Below are positions 47,301 to 59,173 of a DNA stretch of 64,000 nucleotides, in pieces. Source of the DNA: Gautieria morchelliformis (taxonomy: Eukaryota; Basidiomycota; Agaricomycetes; Gomphales; Gomphaceae); the NCBI GenBank assembly GCA_015179125.1, contig WHVA01000018.1:1-64000 (forward strand). The letters are read 5' to 3'. Both the position numbers and the translations under genes were made by a program. The notes under the pieces are model-generated. The model worked only from the letters and a program-made list of their open reading frames with translations, had not been told where the DNA came from and made no database searches. How positions within the stretch are numbered: the first letter of the stretch is position 1; every line of letters starts with the position of its first letter.

Positions 47301-48907
47301 GTTATGGCCCTGGAGACACTTCACAGAAGCTTTTGGGTGTTGAGAGGCTTACTACAGATGGAAGTAATTGGCCATTGTGGCGAGCCACTCTCATCAGCTA
47401 TTAGAGTCCAAAAATCTACTCAAACATGTAGAAGGGAGAGTCACTCGACCTCCTGATCCTCCAGTCATGCCCCAGGCCATATTCTTACAGAAGCTGAGGA
47501 AACTCAGATGGATAAGGCTGAGGAGAAGCTGGAGAGATATCTTGCTAGAGAAGGACAAGCCAAGACCCAAATCATCATCTCAGTGTCAGAGTCACTAGCT
47601 CTGATGCTACAGAAACAAAAGACAGCAAAAGAGACTTGGGATGCACTGGTCAATGAAATGAGCAAAAAGCCCAAGATGGTCCTCACCAGCCTACAGAGAC
47701 AACTCCGCAGTGTGGGATGTCCTGAGGATGGAGACTTGAGAGACCATTTGGACAAGGCCCAAGACCTATATGCTCGTCTTAATGAGATGGGAGCCAGAGT
47801 TTCTGAAGAAGAATTCATGGACATCATTCTTGCATCACTTCCACCATCCTATGAGGCAGTCATGAATGCCCTCACCACTTCGCTTGAAGAATGCGGGAGG
47901 CCCTTAGTCCCTGATGACATTATTAGGGTACTAAAGGCTCAGTATGACAGGAAGAAAACACTCCCGCAAGAAGAGCAGTGTTCATTGGTTCATCTACAAA
48001 GAAGGACCAGAAGGGGCAGAAGGGCAGAAGATGCATACATGCAGTAACTGCAAAAAGCCTGGACATTCTATCGAAAATTTCTGGGCTAAAGGAGGTGGTA
48101 AAGAAGGTCAAGGACCACGTCAGAAGAAAAAGGCCAAAGGCAAAAAGAAGAAGAAGGGTAAAGCAAAAGCGAATGTTGCCGAAGAAGAGACCTCTTCTGA
48201 GGAAAGTGATGATGGGCATCTTGCCTTCACCAATTTCGACAAGTGCTCTAATTTTAATTTGAGCACATCCTCAGGAGTTGTAGGGATACTCGACACCGGA
48301 ACGACATCGCATATGACTCCTCATAAATATTTATTGAGGAACTACTGTCAATTCTCACAGCCGAGGACTATCCGAGCAGCCAACAAAGGCACTTTTGATG
48401 CCTTTGGTTCAGGGCTGCTCATAGTATCCAATAAGGTTGGAGATAAAACAGTAGAAGTCACATTGCAAGATACATACTATGCACCAAAAATTGCTGCTAC
48501 CCTCGTCTCAATCAGTCGGTGTGATGATGCTGGCTACGATATTCGACTCGGTGGCCAGAAATGCACAATATCTAACACTGCTGGAAAGATATTGATGCAA
48601 GCACCGAAGGTCAATGGCTTATATCGACTAGACCTCCACTCACCTAGTGCTCAAGCCCATATGTGTTTGTCTGCCATGGAAATTCATCAAAAAATGGGGC
48701 ACATCTCACAGAAGTCCCTACAACATCTACTCAATAGTGGCATGATATTGGGCATTGAACTGAGCTCCACAGGCGATAGAATTGTCTGTGATGCATGCAT
48801 TCAAGCCAAGATTGCATGCAAACCTCTTCCTCAAGAACCCAGAGACCGAACATCAAAATTCGGTGACAGAATTTATTCTGATGTCTGGGGACCTGCAAGG
48901 CACCTCA
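47301..48907 (+). pseudogene. Copia C1 Gag, protease and pre-integrase
   Basis: Gag starts near 47304 (LTTDGSNWPLWRATLIS) with a frame break near 47400, then 47508-48047 (UBN2-type gag: KETWDALVNEMSKKP, LPPSYEAVMNALTTS). A shift near 47950 leads to 47944-48907: zinc knuckle CSNCKKPGHSIENFW, in which the last Cys is Phe, Lys-rich region, protease ILDTGTTSHMTP, and pre-integrase HQKMGHISQKSLQHLL with CDACIQAKIACK. The frame then breaks at SDVWGPARH where copia C2 is inserted. The rest of integrase resumes at 53785. Confidence 0.85.
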
Positions 48908-49109
48908 TGTTGAAATCCAAGGACCGATTGACTCCTCGCTAACACCCATTCTCTTACAATGACCGATCCTTCCTTTCTTGATTACCTAGGGTAGATTATG
49001 TAACTACTGTCCCACGGCGCTACAGACATTCTCTGACACCGCACAGGTAGTTACAGCCAGCTATTAATGCTACAGACATTCTCTGACGCCGCACAGGTCT
49101 GTGAACTAT
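48908..49109 (+). repeat. Copia C2 5' LTR, truncated
   Basis: It matches the right LTR but carries an internal duplication of about 50 bp (the string cgcacaggt appears twice). It is cut at ctgtgaacta, where gypsy-2 begins. Confidence 0.7.
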
Positions 49110-51021
49110 AAGGGCGAGAGTTGTCGGGAAAGATCAGGACCGGGGTAGAAGTGATCAACTCCTTGACTTTGTCAAAGGAGGCCTGTTCTGGCTCTCCCCA
49201 CCGCCATTCAACCTCCTTCTTGGTGAGGTCGAAGAGGGCACGGGCGTGGCAGGGGAAGTCCTTGATGAACCGCCGGTAGAAATTGACAAACCCAATGAAG
49301 GACTGGACCTCCTTCTTGTTCCGCAGCACAGGCCAATCCGATACACCGGAAACCTTGACTGGGTCCATTTCCACCCTCCGACACAATCACCCCAAGATAC
49401 TCTATCTGCGTCCGCTCAAATTTGCACTTTTCCGGCTTGAGACACAGGTTGTATTCCCGGAGCTGTTCCAGCACTCTCTGCACGACTTCCCGATGTTCCG
49501 ACATTGTTTTTGTGAAGATGAGGATGTCATCGAGGTAGACGCAGACAACCCCTTCTGCTATCATGTCGCAGAAAATGTCATTCATCATCATCTGGAATGT
49601 GGCGGGACTGTTGGTGAGGCTAAAGAACATGACCTGTGGCTCAAAGCGTCCTCGGTTGGTGCGGAATGCGGCCTTCCACTTGTCTCCCTCCCGGATCCGA
49701 ACATTATTGAAGCCCCAGCAGACATCCAGCTTAGTGAAGTACCTTTGCCTGTGGAGTTGTGTGATTAGTTCGGAAATGAGTGGAATGGGGTACCGGTTCT
49801 TGATCGTGATCGCATTCAAGGCCCGGTAATCCTGCACAAGTCTGAGCGAGCTGTCCTTCTTCTTGATGAAGAACACCGGAGATGCCATGGGTGACTTGGA
49901 GGGGAGGATCCTCCCTGTACGGAGGTTTTCCACAAGGAATGCATCGAGCTCTACCTGCTCCTTGGGTGACAGCGGGTAGACTTTGCAGTTGGTGGGCTTT
50001 GACCCAGGCTCCAACTCGATGGCATAGTCCCACAGCTTTCGTGGAGGCAGGGCATCAAATGACTCCTTGGCAAAGACATCCTCGAACTCCCGCAGGTACT
50101 CCAGAATTTCCACCTCCGCTTTATCATCCTTCTTGGAGGCTTCAGCAAGGCATTGCGAAATATTTCCGGTGGCGCGGATGTGTTCCGCCTCCGGTGGAAG
50201 GTTTATGTACAGCAAGCGCTCCCCCTCCGCCAGCGTCTCTTCCGGGCTGAGTCGGATGACGTCGGAGTCGGAATCGGAATCGGAATTGAAATCGGAATTG
50301 GATGTGGGAGCCGGTTCAAATTCCGCTTCCAAGTCTTCTTCTGCAAGCAGTGGATGGGGGCCAGAAAAACATGTCTGTATGAGCTGTTCGGTCTTCCGCT
50401 GCTCCTGGCGCTCCTTGCGCACTTCTGACCGGCACATGTGACACTTGGCTGGGCACCGACGCATCAGCACCTTCTGAATCTGCCAATTGATCTCCGGGTT
50501 GTGCTCCTGGAGCCAGGTAAACCCGAGGATGATGTCTTGCTTCCCCAGGCTGGTCACTGCAAAGGAAGTGCGTTATGTGTGTCCATCATAGTGGAGAATC
50601 GTGTCTACTATCTCCGTGATGGACCCTGCCTCGTTGGGGCTTCCATCCACATTGAACACCAGGACTGCATGTTGCAACTTCTGCATGGTCAGTCGGTTCC
50701 GTTCCACATAGTCCTGGTCTATAAACTGACCAGTGGCCCCGCAATCAACAAGGGCGGGTCCGGTTTGACTTCCACAGTATCTGTTGTCTGGAACTCCACC
50801 TTAATAACTAGTGACTTGGGGCCAGGGGTGGAAGCAACAACATGGTGCTTCGGGAGGCGTCTCTCCCAAGGGCGGAGGCGGGATGGACGGGGTGTCGGAT
50901 TCGGTTTTTGTGTGACTTTATCCAGTGGGTCTGTACGAAGTGAGGGGAGCGGGGGTTTTTCATTCTCTACTTCAAGACAGGCAAACCGGTTATGTACAGG
51001 CAGCAGGGGCACATATCTCAC
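49110..51021 (-). pseudogene. Gypsy-2 Pol fragment (protease, RT)
   Basis: 51021-50719 carries the start without the frameshift of gypsy-1, but a missing A near 50760 shifts the protease. A TAA near 50576 precedes the frame 50557-49208, which holds RT with VYLDDILIF. A 5-base deletion near 49375 shifts the end (PVLIFPDNSRPY), where the element is cut. The two sisters thus carry different, complementary breaks. Confidence 0.85.
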
Positions 51022-52192
51022 CCGCTGCGCATCACAAAATCCGACGCATCTCCCGCTCCCGATGCACCATGTTCCGCATTTTCTGAAATTTCTTCCACAG
51101 TGGGCACTCTGCTTATGTCCACGAGTGCGAGGAACTCTGGCAGGAGCTCGAGTTTCTCCTCTGTGGTCATAAGCCGGATGTCAAAGGCTTGGGGGCACTC
51201 GCGAGCATAGTGGTCTGGTTGTCTGCATCGGAAGCAGGTGATAGTTCCGTGGCCTTTTCCACGCATGCGGTCAACATCCATCGGGGCAGGGCCACCCTTT
51301 GAGGGAAGGGGGCTAGGGTTCCTAATAGGAGCAGGCGGAGCAAGCGTCGGAAATATTTTCCGTGTGGGAATTAATGCACTTCCGAGTTTTGGCATAGGTG
51401 GAGTAGGACGAGTGGAACTGCGTGTCATGTTCCGGTTTGTCTCCACGAAGGCCTCATTTGCTTCCCTGTCCGGGACACCCTCTGCGCAGCTTGGTACCAC
51501 CCTTCCGGGTCATCGAAATCCGGAGCTCCATCCCCAAGCAGCGCGACTTGGTTCTGGAGTGTCGGATCAAGTCCTCGTCGGAATTTGATGATGATCGTCT
51601 TGTCGTCGTCATAATCCGCAAGGTCAATGAGCTCCTGGAAGCGATCAATGTAGTCATCGACTGGATCCTTGGCCTGGTACCAGCTTGTCCCCTCGAGCTT
51701 CGTAAGGGCTGTGAGCTGCTCGTTTTTCAGGCAGAACTGGTCGGAAAATGTGTTCTCGAAGGCGTCCCAGTCCCAGAAGTAGTTCCCCTTGCCCTTCGCT
51801 TCATGTCGGATCACCTTGTTTGCAAAATGGGCTGCGCGGTCCGACTTGAAAAAGGACAATGCCCAGTGGATCTGATCCTGGTCGTTCGGAAAGAGGTCTC
51901 CGACGATTGCGAAGTAGATGCTGCATGTGTTGAAGAATGCGCGTCCCTTCTCCCGATCTCCGCCAAAGTCCGCTGGAGTTGCGGGTTTGACCTTTGCTAA
52001 CTTCGCGGACATCCTCTCTTCCGCTGCTTCCGCTTTTCTGAAATATGGATCATCCAGCATTTCATTTCCACCACTTTGTGGAATATCTAACTTAGCCACA
52101 ATCGCTTGTAAGGCTGTTTCAATCGCGTCGGTCTTCATCCGGTTCCACATCAATTCCTCCTCCATATTCCGCAGACGATCGTCCGGATCCAT
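51018..52192 (-). pseudogene. Gypsy-2 Gag, one frameshift
   Basis: ATG at 52192 (MDPDDRLRNMEEEL), homologous to gypsy-1 Gag throughout. A one-base loss near 51468 moves the C-terminal third to another frame, where the zinc knuckle CFRCRQPDHYARECP is still readable. Ends at 51018. Confidence 0.85.
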
Positions 52193-52379
52193 GTCGGAAG
52201 GAGAAATATGGGACGGGATTTCCAGGGTTGGGAGCTCAATGTAAGAAGAGGGGCTGTCGTACGCTGTGTGTGCGGAAGAGGTCGCAATCTCCGAGTCGCT
52301 ATCTCCGATTCCAAATGCACCTATGGCGAATGCAACGCGCAGTACGACTGCCGGTCCTCTAGGGGAGAGACTTTTCTGC

Positions 52380-52854
52380 TGTAAGGGCAACCCTGGCTGG
52401 TTGTGGAGATCACACTACCACACAACTGACAAGGGGAAATCCAAAGTATGTATACATGAACAACAGAGTATACAAGAGAGGGGATTCGCACCTGACAAGG
52501 GGAAATCCAAAGAGAAAAGTCTAAGGACCCCCAATGTCAGCGAGCCCGTATTATACTACGCTGTGCAGACAGGGACAGCACTTGGCACTCGCCATCAACC
52601 CTGCATCCCCCTGACCTCCCTGACCCTTGATCGACCCTTGATGCCACCTATGACGCAAGTCGCTTGATTTCCGACACTGTTCCGAGAGCGGAAGTCGGAA
52701 ATTGGAGTGGAACTGGAAAGGCGAACAGAACTGGTGGAAGTTCTACCAGAAGCAGAATCATTTCCGAAAGCAGAGGCGGAGATGGAATCAGAACCGGAAC
52801 CGGGGTCGGAAATGGAGTCGGAACTGGAAATGGAAAACAGGGTGTCCCCTGACA
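52380..52854 (-). repeat. Gypsy-2 5' LTR
   Basis: Same ends as the gypsy-1 LTRs (tgtaaggg to cccctgaca) with several substitutions and a small insertion. It abuts copia RT/RNase H sequence on the right. Confidence 0.88.
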
Positions 52855-53604
52855 CACACGCCCTTTCCACCAGGTACAAAGCTCACACAGAATACGGTAA
52901 AATTTTCCGATTCATCCATCATTTCCCAATACCAACAAATCGTTGGTTCGCTCATGTATGCCATGCTCGGCTCCAGACCAGACATATGTTTCGCCGTAAA
53001 CCAACTCTCATAATTCGGTTCAAATCCTATGACAGAGCACCTCCTTACCCTGCAGCATGTCCTACGTTACCTGTCCACAACACATAGCTACAGCGTGACA
53101 TACAGAAAAAATGACTACACCGAAATCGTCAGCTATTCTGACTCAGACTGGGCTTCAAACGCTGAAGGCCGCTGGTCAATGAGTGGGTACGTCTTCATCC
53201 TGGCAGGTGGCTCCATCACATGGGCCACGCAGAAGCAACAGACAGTCGCCCTGTCCTCAACAGAAGCTCAATACATGGCCCTGATAGAATGCACGAACCA
53301 CACTCAATGGACCATATCATTACTGCAGCAACTCGACTTCAAAATCGAATTACCCCTCAACATCTTCTCAGACTCGCTAGGTGGTCGCGCTATTGCCACA
53401 AACACTGTTTTTCACAAGCTAACAAAGCATATAGACGTCAAGTATCACTACATCCGTGACTGCATCAAAAAGGGAATTGTGGAGATATCTGCTGTACCAA
53501 CGAAGGAGAATGTGGCCGACATTCTGACGAGGTCTCTACCCTGCAAACAACATCAGAAGCTGTCCTCAAAAATGGGGATTAGTGATTGTCAAATTGCGGG
53601 GGAG
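52855..53604 (+). pseudogene. Copia C2 RT end and RNase H
   Basis: 52860-53013 reads YQQIVGSLMYAMLGSRPDIC; 53029-53610 is RNase H with SYSDSDWASNAEGRWSMSG, LSSTEAQYMALIECTNHTQW, KYHYIRDCIKKGIVEISAVP and NVADILTRSLP. A frame break near 53015 separates them. It ends with a purine tract (gcgggggag) at the LTR. Confidence 0.85.
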
Positions 53605-53784
53605 TGTTGAAATCCAAGGACCAATTGACTCCTCACTAACACCCATTCTTTTACAATGACCGATCCTTCCTTTCTTGATTACCTAGGGTATATTACATAA
53701 CTACTGTACAGCAGCGCTACAGACCTTCTCTGACGCCGCACAGGTCTGTGAACTGCCAATAGAAGTTGCCTTCACAATACCTCA

Positions 53785-54185
53785 CAATTGATAAAAAGTC
53801 ATATTATATCTCTTTTATTGATGACTACTCAAGGGAATCGGTGATCAATTTCATGGCAGACAAATCGGAAGCATTCTCAAAGTACAAGCTCTACGGGGCT
53901 TTAATGCTTCGACAGAGAAATGTGCACATCAAAGCACTTGTTTCTGATTGAGGGGGCGAGTATATGAGCTCTGAATTTGAACAGCACGTGGCCAAACAAG
54001 GCACGAAGCATCAGTTGATGGTACACGACACACCAGAGTCTAATGGTGTTGCCGAACATCTGAACCGAACTCTCACTGAGAGAACTCGTCCCATGTTATT
54101 CAAATCAGGTCTTCCTAAGATATTATGGGGCTATGCAACCCAGCATGCCAATTATCTTAGGAACAGGACACATACAAGAGCTCTA
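53785..54185 (+). pseudogene. Copia C1 integrase core
   Basis: Continues C1 after C2: SYYISFIDDYSRESVINF, then HIKALVSD, an in-frame TGA at 53949-53951 where the family has Arg (SDxGGEY), GGEYMSSEFEQHVAKQG, TPESNGVAEHLNRTLTERTR and NYLRNRTHTRAL. Element B begins directly after CTCTA. The next expected residues (PDKTPYK) are at 63100, on the other strand. Confidence 0.85.
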
Positions 54186-54758
54186 CAGAGGATGTTCACA
54201 TTGACAACAATGTATATTCTTCTAGGATATATTAGATATCTTTTAAAATATCAACCCTAACCAAATTCATAATCCATCATTTTGAGCAACTTGTATATTG
54301 TGGACATCCTAAATTTTTTTGAATGTTCTGATATTTTAAAAATATGGTTGTATGTGCTAAAGCATGGTGTGTATTGATATAACAGAGCAATTTCAGAGAG
54401 GATGTGGATGACTATATATTAGAAGTATATATGAAACATGTTAGATGTACAATCCCAGAATATAGAAGCAAGTATGGACAATATCTGTACTATATTATTA
54501 TATATGGTTGAGAGAGCTGATTAGAAGGTAGGTTTAAAATAATATGCATGTATAGTACAAAGATATGTAACTATTGATGTTTAGACAATGGGGTATACAC
54601 CCTTTCCTGGGGGAGCAGCAGACTGTGAGAAAGAACTTTGGGGCTAGGATTAAGCATGCCTTACAGGTGCTGGCAACTGCCTCAATTTTGATATATTTTA
54701 TGAAATATAGATGAGCTAAGCTATATATACATATATATGACATTTATAAACATCCTCC
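54186..54758 (-). mobile_element. Element B, copy at the left inversion junction
   Basis: Terminal inverted repeats cagaggatgtt and aacatcctcc; opposite in orientation to the 63128 copy and to those of the duplicated units. The left flank is copia C1, the right flank (taggaaaac) is the AT-rich block. Confidence 0.8.
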
Positions 54759-54793
54759 TAGGAAAACATTTTAAAAACTATCAATGATATATT

Positions 54794-55330
54794 CTAAGGC
54801 TCTCCTAAAAAGAATTGAGGTTCTCCTTTTATTCCAAGATCTCTTTTTATTCTTTCAAATATTTCAGGAAATTTGCTTAGTATCTTATTTACATATATTT
54901 CTCCTTCATATATTGTCAATATAAAAGGTATATCTTTACCTTTTTCTTTTCTGTCTTCTTGTCTTTGTAAAGAGATATCAACAGGACAATCAAGGTCTTT
55001 TATGACTCCAACTAGCTTACTGAGATAATTGGAATCGTTTCCAACATTTTTCATTCCTAACCTAGTACATTGTTCCATCATCTTTTCTTCTGTTACCTTC
55101 CATCCTACTAGAGTTCTGAAGTACATATCCAATATCCTTTTAAAGAATTGTAGGTATATCAATTTGTTTCTAAGCTCATAATCAATCTTTTCAACTTATC
55201 AAGATCCTCCTTATATGTACCCCTGTAAATATCAAATGATCCATATACTTGTACTATTTTTACTACCTCCACTTTTTTACCATAACTCTCACTATCCCAA
55301 GAACTTCTAGGTTTTTGGGGTTTCTGATTA
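54794..55330 (-). pseudogene. Unrecognised AT-rich coding remnant
   Basis: Minus frame 55162-54794 (122 codons: VGWKVTEEKMMEQCTRLGMK, DCPVDISLQRQEDRKEKGK) and upstream coding-like text (SSWDSESYGKKVEVVKIVQV) in another frame. It follows the PD-(D/E)XK-like frame on the same strand and may be its C-terminal part. Not recognised. Confidence 0.4.
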
Positions 55331-55334
55331 TGAT

Positions 55335-56400
55335 TTAAATTTTTATATTTAATAAGTCTCCAATATTCCCTATAGCAGCTATACCATATACACTTTCATG
55401 ATTGGTATCTAGGAATAGTACTGTCACCTGATTTATCAGTTGCTTCTGAGTATCCTTGAAGATCTTTTCACGTTCTTCTGTAGTTTTAACACTTCTTTTT
55501 ATTTCCACTATTAAAAATGTAGTACTATTTATAGTGTTATTATTCTTAGTATATTTAGTAACAGTAAAATCAGGGATTAAATGTCTTGCATTATCCTCTC
55601 CATCTCTATTTTCAACAGCATAAACAAATGCATGTTGAGGAGTTATTATCATAGTATTTCTAAAGAATACTTGGTAACTATGGGGTGTGCTACTAAGTGT
55701 AGCTAAGGAATTAGGGTCTGGAGTGACCCAGACTCGATGCGCTTAGAACTCGAGTGCAGGGGAAAATGACCAGTAGAAGTGGTGGTTTTAATTGAGAGCA
55801 TCATTCGGTCTTTTATACAAACATATCTAAGATAACTAATGGTGAGATTAAGGGGGCATGGGTGAGAGGAAGGTCAGAAGGTGGTGGACCGAGGGTTGGA
55901 GATGGGTGTGGAGCGTTCGTGGGGTAGATCGGAAAAATGGAACTACCTACGTGTACATATTGTGGAGAAACATGGTGTGATCGCAAAATGGAACAGGGTC
56001 GAGACAGGAGAAAAGGGGGGGGAGAAAGATAGAACTCGATCGTCCGCTGATCCACAATGTATCCGCGGCGTTGTGAGCCCGTGAGATTGCGTGGGCTCGC
56101 GTGGCTCCTCGACTCGGCTCAACTCAACTTGGTGCGCACGTATGCGCCTCGGTGAACTCGTTTGACTCGCTGGATGGTGGAGGCTCATGGAGGGGAAGGA
56201 GTGGTAAGTGACTGGAGGGAAAGAGAAGGGTGAGTGGGTCATTGGGTACTGTACAGTCTGGTTTCCTAACAGTATTGGCAAAGCAACCCATGAGAATTAT
56301 GGTCCAAGGAGCATACCAGTAACACTCCAAGTTATTGGAATTAGTATACTGGTCTATAGCAACTTCAATAGAGGTTCTTCAAAGAGCCTTTATATCCATC
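55335..56400 (-). pseudogene. PD-(D/E)XK nuclease-like protein, split by a solo LTR
   Basis: 55652-55335 and its upstream extension to 55712 read TPHSYQVFFRNTMIITPQHA, then LIPDFTV and LIVEIKRSVKTTEE, the spacing and residues (PD, then VEIK) of a restriction-endonuclease-like fold. The frame resumes on the far side of an insertion as NNLECYWYAPWTIILMGCFA (up to about 56390). AATAC/AATTC on the two sides is a near-match target duplication. Function unknown; a nuclease call rests on one motif. Confidence 0.45.
55713..56271 (-). mobile_element. Probable solo LTR in the nuclease-like gene
   Basis: About 559 bp starting TGTTAGGAAACC on the minus strand and ending near CCAGACCCT. Its base composition is GC-richer than the AT-rich host gene. 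Removing it joins two parts of one frame. The 3' end is not a clean CA. Confidence 0.5.
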
Positions 56401-56576
56401 TCTATCTTCTACAAAACACTCTACTCTTATCATTCAATATAATTGAAAAATGATACACATTGTGATAACATTTTATATAGCTTATCACCTTACAAAAATA
56501 TAGTTGTATAAAGAGGTTTTTCAAAGCTCACCAACCTGAAAATTTTATTCTTTTCTAGTATATAAACAGGGTTAGT

Positions 56577-56789
56577 CTAGTCAATTATTTGTTTTAGTGC
56601 TTCAAAATTTTGGTTTATTGGTATTCGATGCATTAACTGATAAGGTCCCACTCTCCGCCCCTTTTTATCATAAAGAATAGTTGCTGTCCTCCCTGGAATA
56701 TCTACTACTGTAACAACACCCTTCATCTCCTCCCCAGTCACTGGATGTATAAACATCACTTTATCTCCTGCTGTAGGGATATATGTCAT
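56577..56789 (-). CDS. Small protein with an SH3/KOW-like sequence, unrecognised
   Basis: 70 codons from ATG 56789: GDKVMFIHPVTGEEMKGVVT, then GRTATILYDKKGRRVGPYQL. The short beta-rich pattern is like DNA- or RNA-binding SH3-type folds, but this is an impression only. It lies upstream of the nuclease-like frame on the same strand and might be an exon of it. Confidence 0.4.
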   Translation of the reverse strand: MTYIPTAGDKVMFIHPVTGEEMKGVVTVVDIPGRTATILYDKKGRRVGPYQLMHRIPINQNFEALKQIID

Positions 56790-56796
56790 TGTCAAT

Positions 56797-57391
56797 CCAG
56801 CTTGTATATTATATTAAACTCAGTTTGTATTCATTTTTTGTTTTGACAGGATTCATCTCCTACCCTCTATTAGTCATAGAATCATATGATTATTATCTAC
56901 AGTCACAGAATAGACTTGACTCTTTTTTGTATGCCTTTTGCTATATATTTCAGCTTGTAAGTAGCTAATTATGAGATCAGTCAGCATGAAGGACCTAAAG
57001 TTTCAGGCTGACATTTCTTATAAATCGTGGTAGTCCTCTTTTCATGAGGTGGAGGAATACGTGACCCAATGGCAATAATATCAAACAGTAAGACACTGTC
57101 ATGTTCAGGTACTGTATATGTGTTGGTGTCTGCTGATATGTGTAAGGGTTTCTTTCTTATCTATAGTTCATTAACATACCTTTTTGCATGGCCTTGTTTG
57201 ATAGTAAAGAGAATCTTAGCGCTGTAGATAATATTTGTTCAGTGCCTATTATCACAGAATGACATAATATTATACACTAAGCAACTATGGGCATGTAGAT
57301 AAATGCATTTATATCAGGTTTGATGATATAATACCATGACATACTACATAAAAACTGATTTCACAAAGTTGTCAATTCATATAGATGAACC
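56797..57391. other. AT-rich spacer, nothing recognised
   Basis: No gene or repeat that I can support. Confidence 0.4.
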
Positions 57392-58060
57392 ATGGTTATC
57401 AAAAGCATTGTTCGTAAGATATCTACCTTTTTTGGTAGTACCAAGATAACCGGAGACAGGTCTGTTGTTAAAATAGGAGATCTGATAATAAATATAGAAG
57501 TCTCCTTCTGTAATGACAAACGTGAGTTCTTTGAACAATGGTCAGTTTCTAGTGCACAATGGCTTACCCTTCCAAATCACTACAGTTCTGATGAGCTGTA
57601 TAATTTAATAATAGGCAGCATCTCAGGTTTTAGGGTTTTGGAATGGGTGTTAAGTCCCGATTCCCATTGTATAATTGTTGCAAAGGTTATATTGGATGGT
57701 AAACCAAAGTATCCTTTAGTTGTAGGATATGATAAATGTAATGAGTGCTGTATATATGATAGTCTGATAAAAGGCATGATGATTGCCTTATATTCTAACT
57801 CTCAACCACAAGAGACAATTACTGTCTATGGCATACTTGTACTACAAGATGGAAGGATGAAGGTCTACAAAACAAATAATGAAAGGAGACATCGAATTCC
57901 TATTATTTTATATAGACCATTAAAAATCATAGAAGATTCAAAGGAGCTCTGTGACATTGTCAAATATATGCTTAAGCATATACTCAGAAGTACTACAAAC
58001 CCCTCGAAATCTTTGATTAACCAGACCAGGGTTCGAACCTGGGACCCCATTAGTATATAG
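57392..58060 (+). CDS. Unrecognised 222-residue protein ending in a tRNA-like sequence
   Basis: ATG at 57392, an open frame to TAG at 58058-58060. Sequence features: basic N-terminus (IVRKISTFFGSTKITGDRS), mixed alpha/beta middle (DGKPKYPLVVGYDKCNECCI), no membrane segment. The last 13 or so residues are read from the antisense of a tRNA-like sequence (58019-58088), so the original C-terminus may be lost. No family recognised. It could be part of the DNA transposon that carries the Harbinger-like transposase. Confidence 0.5.
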   Translation: MVIKSIVRKISTFFGSTKITGDRSVVKIGDLIINIEVSFCNDKREFFEQWSVSSAQWLTLPNHYSSDELYNLIIGSISGFRVLEWVLSPDSHCIIVAKVILDGKPKYPLVVGYDKCNECCIYDSLIKGMMIALYSNSQPQETITVYGILVLQDGRMKVYKTNNERRHRIPIILYRPLKIIEDSKELCDIVKYMLKHILRSTTNPSKSLINQTRVRTWDPISI

Positions 58061-58088
58061 GGTGCTTCACCAACTAAGCTATTTGGTC
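58019..58088 (-). tRNA. tRNA-like sequence (possible tRNA or pseudogene)
   Basis: On the minus strand: acceptor-like GACCAAA pairing mostly with TCTGGTT, box A TAGCTTAGTTGG with a GCTT/AAGC D-stem, T-arm CCAGG-TTCGAAC-CCTGG. The anticodon arm does not fit the standard 17 nt (a CCCTA/TGGGG stem leaves an 8-nt loop), so the anticodon is not assigned. It may be a decayed tRNA or the head of a SINE. Confidence 0.5.
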
Positions 58089-58600
58089 TATTACATTTTA
58101 CAACTTGGTGAGGTAATATATGAGTCATAAGATAGTGTACAAGCTTTGTTTAAAAGCTTAGTTTCTACATTTTGATATTTATCATCAAGAATCTTAATAG
58201 TAACATTGCTAAATATTATGATTTTGACTCTTCATATAGAATGACTTATATAACTAATACATTCACTTTCATGAGTAGTAATTATACTTTATTCTATCTC
58301 TAACATCATAAAATCTGATTTTGGTAGAAATACATTCATATATCAGTTACCATGGAATATGATGATAATTCCAGTACTTGAATTAATATTTAGAAACAAA
58401 CATGTATGATACATAATTCATCAATCTAATAGGATTTAAATTCAACTTCCTGGTTAAAGAGGAGAGTGGGTTCAGATTCCATGATAATAATACCATCTTA
58501 TGTCTTTATGCTCTATGAGTCATTTGGAAATTGAGCTTATATGCTGTTCCAACATTTTATCAATGGATGGACAAGGTTCTATGACTCACAAAAGTAGAGG

Positions 58601-59173
58601 TCACAATACGTCATCTTCTAGGATTATTGGTGGGCACCTATCTCGAAGAATATCTAACATTGATCTCTCATCTACCTTTGATCTATCCTTTTTTTGCTCC
58701 GCCACATCTAACATTGATCTCTCATTATTGGAATCTAATCTATTCTGCTTGCGTATCTCATCATCAATCTCAAATATCAATACTTGATCGATATTTCCTT
58801 TCTCATCAAGAGTATCAAATGTTCAGATCTCAGCTAGTTTTGATTGCTTATCTGGTTTTGATCTAGTTTTACTCATTTGAGGAGACTTATTTACCAAACT
58901 ATCCTTTGTACTATTCTTATCTTGTTGTTTTGTTAGGAGGTTTATTTGATTCTTATCATTGGTTACCTGATATGATACTAGATAATTACATCTAAGATAT
59001 CCTGTTAAAATGGATACTTCTTTTCCATCTATATATACATCCATATCTGCCAACTCATAGTAACTATCTTCCGAATTGTGTATTCTACAACTTGCTGAGA
59101 TTCCTTTGATATCTCTAGCATGATATGATTTATCTGGTTGTTCTGTCAGCAGATTTATTTGATTATTATCCAA
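58601..59173 (-). pseudogene. Protein with an ELADMDVYIDG module, one TGA
   Basis: Minus frame 59173-58823, then a TGA (CGA plausible) followed in frame by more protein to 58601 (EIDDEIRKQNRLDSNNERSM). The centre reads NSEDSYYELADMDVYIDGKE and NYLVSYQVTNDKNQINLLTK. The same module occurs in the plus frame just to the right. No known family comes to mind. Confidence 0.45.

Larger units (their letters stand above)
49110..52854 (-). mobile_element. Gypsy-2: 3'-truncated sister of gypsy-1
   Basis: Minus strand. The 5' LTR (52380-52854, 475 bp), gag and pol as far as the start of RNase H are present. The rest, with integrase, chromodomain and 3' LTR, is deleted at 49109/49110. It is roughly 90-95 percent like gypsy-1 by eye, with many transitions. 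Confidence 0.9.
48908..53779 (+). mobile_element. Copia C2, nested in C1, with CCTCA target duplication
   Basis: Left LTR begins TGTTGAAATCC at 48908; right LTR is 53605-53779, TGTTGAAATCC to CAATA (CAACA expected). The flanking bases 48903-48907 and 53780-53784 are both CCTCA. C1 reads across: SDVWGPARH before, SYYISFIDDYSRE after. The inside of C2 is largely gone, replaced by truncated gypsy-2; only the RNase H part (52855-53604) is left. Confidence 0.88.
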
